DNA of 64,000 nt from assembly GCA_035645275.1 (NCBI GenBank), contig DASQMX010000004.1:1-64000 (forward strand), given 5' to 3'. The notes below the pieces were generated by a model that worked only from the letters and a program-made list of their open reading frames with translations, did not search any database and was not told the origin of the DNA. Shown one piece after another: positions 34,513-42,407 of this stretch. The stretch comes from Paranoxybacillus sp035645275 (GTDB lineage: Bacteria; Bacillota; Bacilli; Bacillales; Anoxybacillaceae). The first letter of the stretch is position 1. Each line of letters opens with the position of its first letter. The position numbers and the translations under genes are program-made.

Positions 34513-34771
34513 CGGCTCTGCTTTTCTTATTGTCTAGCTCGCCTCGCAACGCCTTCTGGAAAATAACCTCCCTCCCTCGAAGTGACAAGCACTTCTCGTC
34601 GGAAGAACATTTTTCTTCGGCGTTAAACGCTCGGCTCTGCTTTTCTTTATTGTCTAGCTCCGTCGCCTAGCTCTCTTCTGCCAAATAACCTTCACTCTCG
34701 AAGTGTTACACACTTCTGCGAGTGAAGAACATTTGGCTTCGAGAGCTAATCGCGGCGACTCCGCTTTTCTT
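34513..34771 (-). repeat. Family 2 structured repeat (locus 2: two tandem units)
   Basis: Read on the minus strand, two units of about 120-138 bases follow the rpmE stop, each beginning AGAAAAGC(G/A)GAG and ending GAGCTAGACAATA. Each has the frame AAATGTTCTTC ... GAAGGTTATTT around a hairpin, but the stem sequences differ: in the unit nearer rpmE ACTCGCAGAAGTG pairs with CACTTCGAGAGT; in the other CGACGAGAAGTG pairs with CACTTCGAGGG. The gap from rpmE to tdk is 391 bp and holds only these units and the terminator. Confidence 0.75.
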
Positions 34772-34970
34772 ACTTCAAGCCGTATTTTTTGTTGAATTTA
34801 TCTACACGTCCTGCAGCAGAAGCGAATTTTTGACGTCCTGTATAGAATGGATGGCACTCAGAGCAAATCTCAACGCGCACTTCGTCTTTAACAGAACCGC
34901 TTTCGAATTCGTTTCCGCAAGCGCATTTTACCATTACTTTTTTGTACTCTGGATGGATTCCTGCTTTCAT
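34770..34970 (-). CDS. rpmE: Ribosomal protein L31 (zinc-binding type)
   Basis: A 66-residue protein of the large ribosomal subunit. The four zinc ligands of the C+ form are intact at Cys16, Cys18, Cys36 and Cys39. The ATG at 34970 lies 9 nt behind AAGGAG; an ATG three codons upstream is too close to that site. The TAA stop runs straight into a family 2 repeat (TAAGAAAAGCGG). Confidence 0.95.
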   Translation of the reverse strand: MKAGIHPEYKKVMVKCACGNEFESGSVKDEVRVEICSECHPFYTGRQKFASAAGRVDKFNKKYGLK

Positions 34971-35132
34971 TCTTTTCATCTCCTTCCGCCCTGAATCTTT
35001 TCGAAACAGAGTTATATATTAATTTGTGAGCAAGATAATCTTCTCACGTTTTATCAAAACACACATGAGAAAATTATAACAAGCTGTATCCCTTTTTGCA
35101 ACTACCTGTTTTTTCATGGAAAAAAGATTGCT

Positions 35133-36416
35133 TTAAATTCGCTTTGCTGCTGTGGCATTTAGCCCTTTCCATTCTTCATCAAGCATTTGGAAAAATTCTT
35201 CGTTTGTTTTTGTTTGCTTTAATTTGTTTAAAAATCTTTCAATGAAATCCGGCGTATCGGACATGGTCTTGCGGATCGCCCATAATTTATCAAGATGTTC
35301 TTTCGGAATTAACAGCTCTTCTTTACGTGTGCCGGATCGGCGAATGTCAATGGCAGGGAAAATGCGCTTTTCTGCTAATGAACGGTCAAGATGAAGTTCC
35401 ATGTTACCTGTTCCTTTAAATTCTTCATAAATGACGTCGTCCATTCTTGACCCTGTATCCACTAACGCTGTCGCTAAAATCGTCAAGCTGCCGCCTTCTT
35501 CAATGTTTCGCGCAGCTCCGAAAAATCGTTTCGGACGATGGAACGCCGCCGGGTCAATCCCCCCTGAAAGCGTGCGGCCGCTTGGTGGAATGACTAAGTT
35601 ATAAGCGCGGGCTAAGCGAGTAATACTATCCATTAAAATGATTACATCGCGCTTATGTTCCACAAGGCGCATCGCTCTCTCTAACACAAGTTCTGCTACT
35701 TTAATATGGTTTTCCGGCACTTCGTCAAACGTGGAACTGACGACATCTGCATCGACAGAACGCTCAATATCTGTCACTTCTTCAGGTCGCTCATCGATGA
35801 GAAGGACAATCAATTCTGCATCAGGATGGTTCGTTGTAATGCTGTTGGCAATTTCTTTTAATAACATCGTCTTACCCGCTTTCGGCGGCGCTACAATGAG
35901 ACCGCGCTGCCCAAAACCGATCGGAGCAATTAAATCAATAATTCTCGTTGACAGTTTGTCTGGCGTTGTTTCCAGTTTCATTTGACGATTTGGATAAAGC
36001 GGAGTCAATGCTGGAAAGTGAACACGTTCTTTAGCGATTTCTGGGTCTTCCCCGTTAACCGCTTCAACGTGAAGCAAGCCGTAATAACGCTCGTTTTCCT
36101 TTGGTGGGCGCACTTTTCCGGATACTTTATCACCATTTCTTAAATCGAAACGGCGAATTTGTGAGGCAGAAATATAAATATCTTCAGAGCTCGGCGAATA
36201 GTTAATCGGCCGCAGGAAGCCGAACCCTTCTGATTGAATAATTTCCAGCACGCCTTCCATAAATAACAATCCATCTTGCTCTGCTTGTGCTTTTAAAATC
36301 GCAAAAATTAATTCTTTTTTCGTTAGTTTGCTGTAATACGAAATTTTATACTGACGAGCTAATTCATAAAGCTCTTTCAGTTTCATATTTTCTAAAGTAG
36401 CAATTGTTAAATCCAT
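35133..36416 (-). CDS. rho: Transcription termination factor Rho
   Basis: The hexameric RNA helicase that ends untranslated transcripts. The 427-residue protein has the N-terminal helix domain, the RNA-binding cold-shock-like fold with GFGFLRP at residues 64-70, the P-loop APPKAGKT at 177-184 and the Q-loop/R-loop region (DSITRLARAYNLV). The length equals B. subtilis Rho. The ATG at 36416 has only a weak GTGG site; this start gives the conserved N-terminus LENMKLKELYELA. A 257-nt leader separates it from glpX. Confidence 0.96.
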   Translation of the reverse strand: MDLTIATLENMKLKELYELARQYKISYYSKLTKKELIFAILKAQAEQDGLLFMEGVLEIIQSEGFGFLRPINYSPSSEDIYISASQIRRFDLRNGDKVSGKVRPPKENERYYGLLHVEAVNGEDPEIAKERVHFPALTPLYPNRQMKLETTPDKLSTRIIDLIAPIGFGQRGLIVAPPKAGKTMLLKEIANSITTNHPDAELIVLLIDERPEEVTDIERSVDADVVSSTFDEVPENHIKVAELVLERAMRLVEHKRDVIILMDSITRLARAYNLVIPPSGRTLSGGIDPAAFHRPKRFFGAARNIEEGGSLTILATALVDTGSRMDDVIYEEFKGTGNMELHLDRSLAEKRIFPAIDIRRSGTRKEELLIPKEHLDKLWAIRKTMSDTPDFIERFLNKLKQTKTNEEFFQMLDEEWKGLNATAAKRI

Positions 36417-36673
36417 TTCTACACCACTCTTTTTGCTATTTTTAGTTTTCCTCCCATATGTCAATGCGAGTTTTATATTGATGAAATTACTATGGATGGA
36501 ATGAAAGAAGATAAAGAAGGTTGATGCAAAGGAAGCAGAATAGCAGGGCTTGTTATTTATGCAAGCACAACACGACTATTTTACCCTTTTCACTGTTTTT
36601 TAATCAATATATTTATTTTTTTCAAAGCAAAAATAGGCGAGGTGATAGACACACCCCGCAAAAATTTTTAACG

Positions 36674-37636
36674 TTATTTGATGACTAAGTTTGGTTTTTT
36701 GTTTAAATTATGACGCCCTTCAATAAAGCGAACAGAGCCTGATTTGGCGCGCATAACAACGGAATGGGTCTCGGCATAAGCACCTTTAAATTGGACTCCG
36801 CGCAGCAATTCTCCGTCTGTTACACCCGTTGCGGCAAAAATGGCGTCGTCTCCTTTCACAAGGTCCTCCATACGCAATACTTTATTGACATCTAACCCCA
36901 TTTTTTTGCAGCGCTCCAACTCTGCATCGTTTTGCGGCAACAGTTTTCCTTGAATTTCGCCGCCTAAACATTTTAAAGCAACGGCAGCTATGACTCCTTC
37001 AGGGGCGCCTCCAGAGCCGAATAAAATATCGACGCCTGTATGGTCAAATGCTGTATTGATCGCAGCGGCTACATCTCCGTCATTAATAAGTTTAATACGG
37101 GCACCTGCTTGGCGGAGCTCGGCGATAATTCGTTCATGGCGAGGGCGATTCAATACGATCGCCACAACATCTTCAATATCTTTATTTTTTGCTTTTGCAA
37201 CCGCTTTTAAATTATCGATAATAGGTGCATTAATATCAATCATGCCAACCGCTTCCGGCCCAACGGCAATTTTGTCCATATACATATCAGGTGCATGAAG
37301 CAAATTGCCATGGTCGGCAATAGCAACGACAGCGAGCGCATTCCATCCACCGGAAGCAACAATATTTGTTCCTTCAAGCGGGTCGACGGCGACATCGACA
37401 CGCGGACCGTAACCTGTCCCTAATTTTTCCCCAATATATAACATCGGTGCTTCGTCCATTTCCCCTTCACCGATGACTACTGTGCCTTTCATCGGCACTG
37501 TATCAAAAACATCGCGCATAGCTGAAGTGGCAGCCTCATCCGCCTCATTTTTCTTGCCGCGCCCCATCCAGCGCGCAGATGCTAATGCCGCAGCTTCTGT
37601 CACACGAACAAGTTCCATCGATAAGCTTCTTTCCAT
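36674..37636 (-). CDS. glpX: Fructose-1,6-bisphosphatase class II
   Basis: Hydrolyses fructose-1,6-bisphosphate in gluconeogenesis. The 320-residue protein has the metal and phosphate motifs GEGEMDEAPML (residues 57-67) and DPLEGT (85-90), plus GSGGAPEG. The ATG at 37636 follows AAGGGAG. It lies between murAB and rho, as in B. subtilis (ywjI). Confidence 0.95.
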   Translation of the reverse strand: MERSLSMELVRVTEAAALASARWMGRGKKNEADEAATSAMRDVFDTVPMKGTVVIGEGEMDEAPMLYIGEKLGTGYGPRVDVAVDPLEGTNIVASGGWNALAVVAIADHGNLLHAPDMYMDKIAVGPEAVGMIDINAPIIDNLKAVAKAKNKDIEDVVAIVLNRPRHERIIAELRQAGARIKLINDGDVAAAINTAFDHTGVDILFGSGGAPEGVIAAVALKCLGGEIQGKLLPQNDAELERCKKMGLDVNKVLRMEDLVKGDDAIFAATGVTDGELLRGVQFKGAYAETHSVVMRAKSGSVRFIEGRHNLNKKPNLVIK

Positions 37637-37668
37637 AATGATTTCTCCCTTTTCCCCTTCATTTCACA

Positions 37669-38952
37669 TCAATTTTGCATTTGTTCAATTTCCTGGTCGC
37701 TCATTTTCTCACGCCAAACCGTTGCGCCTAAACCGTTCAGCTTTTCAACTAGATTGCAGTAACCGCGATCAATATGTTCTAGGCCTGTAATTTCCGTAAT
37801 TCCTTCCGCCATTAAGCCAGCTACTACAAGAGCCGCGCCGGCGCGCAAATCGCTTGCTCTCACTTTTGCTCCTTGAAGCGGTGTCGGGCCAGTAACAATG
37901 GCGGAACGACCTTCCACTTTTATGTTGGCGCTCATTCTTCGCAATTCGTCAATATGTTTAAAACGGGCGCTGTAAATCGTATCCGTTACTACGCTTGTCC
38001 CATTTGCTTTTGTTAAAAGGGCGGTAAACGGTTGCTGCAAATCAGTAGGAAATCCGGGATAAACGAGCGTTTTGATATCGACTGGCTTTAACTCTTTCGT
38101 TCCAGCCACTAAAATTTGATCATCGCTCGTTTCAACGCGTACCCCCATTTCGCGTAACTTCGCTGTTAATGATTCAACATGTTGAGGAATGACATTATCG
38201 ACAACAATTTCTTCGCCCATCGCGGCACCGATAATCATGAACGTTCCAGCTTCAATACGATCAGGGATAATGGAATGACGGCAACCGGACAGCTTTTCAA
38301 CACCATCAATGCGAATAACGTCTGTTCCGGCCCCTTTAATTTTGGCTCCCATATTGGATAAAAGGGTCGCAACGTCAATAATTTCCGGTTCTTTTGCTGC
38401 GTTTTCAATAATGGTGCGTCCTTTCGCGCGTACCGCAGCCAGCATAATGTTAATGGTCGCTCCGACGCTTACCACGTCCAAATAAATGCGGGCGCCGCGC
38501 AGTTCATCTGCACGCAGATAAATCGCACCTTGTTCGTTTGTTACTTTTGCTCCAAGCGCTTCAAATCCTTTAATGTGCTGGTCAATCGGCCTAGGTCCTA
38601 AATGACATCCGCCAGGCAGACCAACAACCGCTTTTTTAAATCGTCCGAGCATGGCCCCCATTAAATAATAAGAAGCGCGCAATTTTTTCACTTTTCCGTT
38701 TGGAAGAGGCATGGACACTATATTCGTTGGATCAATCGTTGCCTCTTTCCCATCAAAGTAAAATGTCCCGCCTATTTCTTCAATTAAATCGCCTAAAACG
38801 TGAACATCCGAAATATCCGGTAATCCTTCAATCGTGACGGGTGATTCGGCTAGGATTGTAGCTGGAATTAAAGCAACAGCACTGTTTTTTGCTCCGCTCA
38901 CTCTTACGGTTCCTCTTAAAGGATAGCCGCCAGCGATCTTTAACTTTTCCAT
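37669..38952 (-). CDS. murAB: UDP-N-acetylglucosamine 1-carboxyvinyltransferase, second copy (MurAB/MurZ)
   Basis: A paralogue of murAA with the same reaction. The 427-residue protein has the catalytic Cys116 in GGCHLGPRPID and Lys22-Asn23 in SGAKNSAVAL, so it should be active. The ATG at 38952 follows GGAAGGGAG; 19 upstream codons are rejected. Its place between tal and glpX is that of B. subtilis murZ (murAB), which is dispensable there. It shares the EPSP-synthase fold with the first copy. Confidence 0.95.
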   Translation of the reverse strand: MEKLKIAGGYPLRGTVRVSGAKNSAVALIPATILAESPVTIEGLPDISDVHVLGDLIEEIGGTFYFDGKEATIDPTNIVSMPLPNGKVKKLRASYYLMGAMLGRFKKAVVGLPGGCHLGPRPIDQHIKGFEALGAKVTNEQGAIYLRADELRGARIYLDVVSVGATINIMLAAVRAKGRTIIENAAKEPEIIDVATLLSNMGAKIKGAGTDVIRIDGVEKLSGCRHSIIPDRIEAGTFMIIGAAMGEEIVVDNVIPQHVESLTAKLREMGVRVETSDDQILVAGTKELKPVDIKTLVYPGFPTDLQQPFTALLTKANGTSVVTDTIYSARFKHIDELRRMSANIKVEGRSAIVTGPTPLQGAKVRASDLRAGAALVVAGLMAEGITEITGLEHIDRGYCNLVEKLNGLGATVWREKMSDQEIEQMQN

Positions 38953-39111
38953 TATAGTCTCCCTTCCAGTCCAGCGAAGATAACTGTGTTTACACGATGC
39001 GACCAGCAATTTTTACCATACAAAAATAACGCAACAAAATTAGTATCTACTTCTTTAGTTTACACAAAAATGTATAAATCATGTAAGCGTTTTTATCAAA
39101 TTTCGCTATTA

Positions 39112-39756
39112 TTATTGATTTTGTTTATTCCAGTCAGCTAGAAACTTCTCAATACCTTGATCTGTCAATGGATGATTAAATAATTGCATGAGCACTTTAT
39201 ACGGCACAGTGGCAATATGCGCTCCTCTCAACGCTGCTTCTGTGACATGAAGCGGATGACGAATAGAGGCAGCAATAATTTCCGTGTCAATGCCATGGAT
39301 ATTAAAAATGTCTGCAATTGTTGAAATCAATTCTAAACCGTTATGACCAATATCATCTAAACGGCCAAGGAATGGAGAAACGTATGTCGCACCAGCACGT
39401 GCCGCTAAAAGCGCTTGATTGGCACTAAAAATAAGCGTAACGTTCGTTTTAATTCCTTTTTCACTGAACGCTTTTACTGCTTTTAAGCCGTCTGGAGTCA
39501 TCGGAACTTTAATGGTGATATTAGGGGCAATTTTCGCAAGTTCTTCTCCTTCTTTAATCATTTCTTCAGCAGTTGTAGAAATGACTTCAGCGCTCACTGA
39601 TCCGGAAACAATGGATGTGATTTCGCGAAGGCGATCATGAAAAGATACGTTTTCTTTGGCAACAAGGCTTGGATTCGTTGTCACTCCTGCTAAAATCCCT
39701 AACTCATTTGCTTTTTTAATTTCCTCGATATTTGCGGTATCAATAAAAAATTTCAT
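39112..39756 (-). CDS. tal: Transaldolase (small TalC/FSA-like type)
   Basis: A 214-residue transaldolase of the pentose phosphate pathway. The Schiff-base lysine is Lys83 in NITIKVPMT, and GVTTNPSLVAK at residues 24-34 is the family signature. Small transaldolases and fructose-6-phosphate aldolases are close, so substrate preference cannot be settled by sequence alone; position next to fbaA matches B. subtilis ywjH. Start ATG at 39756 behind AGGAGGATG. Confidence 0.94.
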   Translation of the reverse strand: MKFFIDTANIEEIKKANELGILAGVTTNPSLVAKENVSFHDRLREITSIVSGSVSAEVISTTAEEMIKEGEELAKIAPNITIKVPMTPDGLKAVKAFSEKGIKTNVTLIFSANQALLAARAGATYVSPFLGRLDDIGHNGLELISTIADIFNIHGIDTEIIAASIRHPLHVTEAALRGAHIATVPYKVLMQLFNHPLTDQGIEKFLADWNKQNQ

Positions 39757-39808
39757 AATAAAACATCCTCCTATTTCTAAGCTTTTATTTTATTAACGAA
39801 TGAAAAGG

Positions 39809-39856
39809 AAACCGCCCTGATGTGACCATTTGTTCATCACAACAGTGCGGTTTTTT
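39809..39856 (-). terminator. Hairpin downstream of the fbaA repeat region
   Basis: Stem AACCGC / GCGGTT with an inner GTGA / TCAC pairing, T-rich on the plus strand (TTTTTTA) and less so on the minus strand. It lies beyond the two family 2 units that follow fbaA, mirroring the rpmE locus. Confidence 0.55.
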
Positions 39857-39868
39857 ACTTTATATTAT

Positions 39869-40136
39869 CGCGCCGCTTCCGCTTTTCTTTTTTGTCTAGC
39901 TCGCCTCGCAACGCCTAGTGGAAAATAACCTTCCTCCGTCGAAATGCAAGCATTTCTCGTCGGAAGAACATTTTCCTTACGGCGTTAAGCGCTCGGCTCC
40001 GCTTTTCTCTACTGTCTAGCTCCAGCGCCCAGCCGCTCGGGGTCAAATAACCTTCCGGAGCGAAGTCAAAAAGCGACTTCTTGCTCCGGAAGAACATTTG
40101 CCCATCGCGGCTAAGCAGGGCGCTTCCGCTTTTCTT
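39869..40136 (-). repeat. Family 2 structured repeat (locus 3: two tandem units)
   Basis: On the minus strand the fbaA stop reads TAAGAAAAGCGG, directly entering the first unit. In that unit CCGGAGCAAGAAGTC pairs with GACTTCGCTCCGG; in the second CGACGAGAAATGC pairs with GCATTTCGACGG. Both are framed by AAATGTTCTTC and GAAGGTTATTT. A third partial unit start (AGAAAAGCGGAAGCGGCGCG) follows. The 378-bp gap between fbaA and tal holds nothing else but the hairpin above. Confidence 0.75.
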
Positions 40137-40992
40137 ATGCTCTTCCTGAGGAGCCGAATTCACGCATTTTGCCGATTACAGTCGCTTTGATCGCGTCGCG
40201 GCCAGGGCCGATAATTTTGCGCGGATCGTACACTTTTTCATCTTTCGCTAATAATTCGCGTACAACTTTTGTAAATGCCATTTGGTTTTCTGTATTTACG
40301 TTAATTTTGGAAGTACCTAACGAAATCGCGCGTTGAATTTGTTCTGTTGGAATGCCTGTACCGCCGTGTAATACAAGCGGAACGCCTGTTAAGTCGCGGA
40401 TTTCCTCCATCTCTTTAAAGCCCAACTTTGGCTCTCCTTTATAAGGGCCATGAACAGAGCCTAACGCAGGAGCCAAGCAGTCGATACCTGTCCGCTTGAC
40501 AAGCTCTTCACACTCTTTTGGATCAGCGTAAATGACGCCGTCTGCCACAACATCGTCCTCTTGTCCACCAACGATACCTAACTCCGCTTCAACAGAGACG
40601 CCGCGGGCATGAGCATACTCTACTACTTTTGATGTGATAGCAACGTTCTCTTCAAATGGGTGGTGAGAAGCGTCGATCATAACAGAAGTAAAGCCTGCAT
40701 CAATCGCTGCTTTACATTTTTCAAAGCTAGAGCCGTGGTCTAAGTGAATCGCCACAGGAACAGTGATGTTCATGTCTTCCATTAAGCCTTTGATCATGTT
40801 AACAACCGTTTTGAACCCGCCCATGTAGCGCGCAGCTCCCTCGGATACACCGAGAATAACAGGCGATTTTTCTTCTTCCGCTGCCGCTAAAATCGCTTGT
40901 GTCCACTCGAGGTTGTTAATATTAAACTGACCAACTGCATACTTGCCTTCCAATGCTTTATTAAGCATTTCTGTCATTGAAACTAAAGGCAT
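40135..40992 (-). CDS. fbaA: Fructose-1,6-bisphosphate aldolase class II
   Basis: Zinc-dependent aldolase of glycolysis and gluconeogenesis, 285 residues. Metal and catalytic residues are visible: His83, Asp85 and His86 in HLDHGSS, and the later HGPY and LHGGTGIP motifs. Start ATG at 40992 behind AAGGAGGAAA. It follows spo0F as in B. subtilis. The sequence SSGRA just before the stop is normal, so the following repeat did not alter the protein. Confidence 0.96.
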   Translation of the reverse strand: MPLVSMTEMLNKALEGKYAVGQFNINNLEWTQAILAAAEEEKSPVILGVSEGAARYMGGFKTVVNMIKGLMEDMNITVPVAIHLDHGSSFEKCKAAIDAGFTSVMIDASHHPFEENVAITSKVVEYAHARGVSVEAELGIVGGQEDDVVADGVIYADPKECEELVKRTGIDCLAPALGSVHGPYKGEPKLGFKEMEEIRDLTGVPLVLHGGTGIPTEQIQRAISLGTSKINVNTENQMAFTKVVRELLAKDEKVYDPRKIIGPGRDAIKATVIGKMREFGSSGRA

Positions 40993-41112
40993 CGTAAAGT
41001 TTCCTCCTTACTATCTAGCTTCGCCTTTCTGCCAAAAAATATAATCGTTTGCCGCTATCATCTGTAGCATGCCGAAAATGAGAAAATGTATGTATGAAAG
41101 GCGGTATGAAAC

Positions 41113-41122
41113 ATTCGACAAA
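41113..41122 (-). promoter_or_regulatory. Candidate Spo0A box between spo0F and fbaA
   Basis: On the minus strand TTTGTCGAAT, a full match to the core Spo0A box (TTTGTCRAA). It lies about 120 nt before fbaA and 105 nt after spo0F. Binding is not shown. Confidence 0.35.
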
Positions 41123-41227
41123 TACCGTACGTTATAAGCATACCAACTTACAGAAAAAACAGCAATATAAACCGTTTGAACTTTGTCAAACAGTCAAAGA
41201 TTCGGGCAAAAACCTGTCTATCAAACA

Positions 41228-41596
41228 TTATTTTGTAATTGGCAAATGTTTTTTCACCGCTGCACGCAACTCGTCAATATCAAACGGTTTAGCGAAATGC
41301 ATAATCGCTCCTAATTCTTTTGTCTCCTGAATCATATCCAGCTCTCCGTACGCTGTCATAATAATGACGCGAATATCTTGATTAATCGCCTTAATTCGTT
41401 TTAAAATCTCAATTCCGTCCATCCCTGGAATTTTCATATCCAATAACACAAGGTCTGGAGAATGTTTTTGAACAATATCTAACGCTTGAACACCATTTGC
41501 CGCTTGAAATGTCGTATATCCTTCCTTTTGAAAAACTTCGTTTAATAAAATACGAATGCCGTATTGATCGTCTACAATCAAAATTTTATTACTCAT
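41228..41596 (-). CDS. spo0F: Sporulation phosphorelay response regulator Spo0F
   Basis: The single-domain receiver that takes phosphate from sporulation kinases and passes it to Spo0B, hence to Spo0A. The 122-residue protein has the acidic pocket Asp9-Asp10, the phosphoacceptor Asp53 (equivalent to B. subtilis Asp54) in LLDMKIPGMDG, and the conserved Lys in FAKPFD. No output domain. The ATG at 41596 follows CGAGGTG. It is divergent from ywjG. Confidence 0.96.
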   Translation of the reverse strand: MSNKILIVDDQYGIRILLNEVFQKEGYTTFQAANGVQALDIVQKHSPDLVLLDMKIPGMDGIEILKRIKAINQDIRVIIMTAYGELDMIQETKELGAIMHFAKPFDIDELRAAVKKHLPITK

Positions 41597-41630
41597 GGTA
41601 TACACCTCGATTCCATTTTCTATAAAATAT

Positions 41631-41697
41631 TAATTCGCACTAAAATAGTAATTTCCTTCTGTCTTTTGATAACAATAATTGACAACTTCTATCGAAA
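41631..41697 (-). promoter_or_regulatory. Candidate sigma-H promoter and Spo0A boxes of spo0F
   Basis: On the minus strand GAAGGAAAT, 11 bases, then TGCGAATTA, matching the sigma-H consensus (RNAGGAWWT, 11-12, RNNGAATWW) at all but one position, about 35 nt before spo0F. Upstream are TTGTCAAT (41678-41685) and, on the other strand, TATCGAA (41691-41697), each one mismatch from a Spo0A box core. B. subtilis spo0F is controlled by sigma-H and Spo0A in the same layout. Confidence 0.65.
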
Positions 41698-41728
41698 TTT
41701 GTTACTTTTCTTATTTGTATTTTATACC

Positions 41729-41737
41729 TGTTATAAT
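41729..41737 (+). promoter_or_regulatory. Candidate extended -10 promoter of ywjG
   Basis: TGTTATAAT is a perfect -10 hexamer with the TG extension, 38 nt before the ywjG start. No good -35 box is seen at 17 bp, which is common for extended -10 promoters. Confidence 0.5.
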
Positions 41738-41775
41738 TAAATATAACTTAATCATATAGAAGGAAGGTTAGCCAC

Positions 41776-42303
41776 ATGTTAAAAATTTTCATGACACAGT
41801 TAAGCGGATATTTTAAAAAAATTGCTGAGCAAGAGGAATTTAATTTAGAAGATGGAGCGCGCCTGCTTGCTCAAGCGCTCTTTGGAGACGGGCATATTTT
41901 TCTTCACGGCTTTAACGAAATGGAAGCGATTGTCCTGGAGGCGACAAAGGGACAAGAACCGATGCCAAAAGCGAAGAAACTGATTGAAAATGGAACAATG
42001 GCCGATGTGGATGAAACGGACCGTATTTTGTTAATTACGCGCTTTTCGCATGACAAAGAAGCGATTGCTTTAGCTCAACAATTAAAAGAGCGGGGATTGC
42101 AGATCGTCGGTCTATCAGCAGTAGTAGATGAAGCGAATGCTTCACTTGTAGATTATGTCGATGTACATATTGATACGAAGCTCGTTAAACCGCTAATTCC
42201 TGATGAGGATGGCAGCCGCTTCGGTTTTCCAGCCGTGATGACCGCATTGTTTACGTACTATGGTTTGCTGTTTACAATCAAAGAAATTTTAGATGAATAT
42301 TAA
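41776..42303 (+). CDS. ywjG: YwjG family protein (DUF2529)
   Basis: A 175-residue soluble protein of the DUF2529 family, placed between spo0F and pyrG as in B. subtilis. The fold looks like a sugar-isomerase (SIS)-type Rossmann domain (HIFLHGFNEMEAIVLEA, DRILLITRFSHDKEAIALAQ), but function is unknown. One of few plus-strand genes; start ATG at 41776 behind AAGGAAGG. Its 3' end converges on pyrG, with a family 1 element between them. Confidence 0.85.
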   Translation: MLKIFMTQLSGYFKKIAEQEEFNLEDGARLLAQALFGDGHIFLHGFNEMEAIVLEATKGQEPMPKAKKLIENGTMADVDETDRILLITRFSHDKEAIALAQQLKERGLQIVGLSAVVDEANASLVDYVDVHIDTKLVKPLIPDEDGSRFGFPAVMTALFTYYGLLFTIKEILDEY

Positions 42304-42309
42304 GGAAAA

Positions 42310-42396
42310 AAAGGCTGACCTATCAGTGTCTGACCTCACATGCATTCACAATATATTGTGTTGCGGGGTCTGACACTCATGCTTGGTCAGCCTCTT
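42310..42396. terminator. Family 1 element as bidirectional terminator between ywjG and pyrG (copy 6)
   Basis: Arms AAGGCTGACC and GGTCAGCCTCTT, middle arms AGTGTCTGACCTCA and GGGGTCTGACACT, inner palindrome CACAATATATTGTG (14 bp). It is followed by TTTTTATTTTA on the plus strand and by TTTTTTTCC on the minus strand. It is the only terminator-like structure between these convergent genes. Confidence 0.8.
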
Positions 42397-42407
42397 TTTA
42401 TTTTACT

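Noticed and set aside
36417..36673. Regulatory RNA in the rho leader
   Set aside because: The gap holds a weak hairpin after glpX (about 36635-36660) but no recognisable conserved leader structure or terminator before rho.
39915..40163. A minus-strand frame of 82 codons over the fbaA 3' end
   Set aside because: It lies almost entirely within the family 2 repeat units, which also explains its odd composition; the fbaA frame is the real one.
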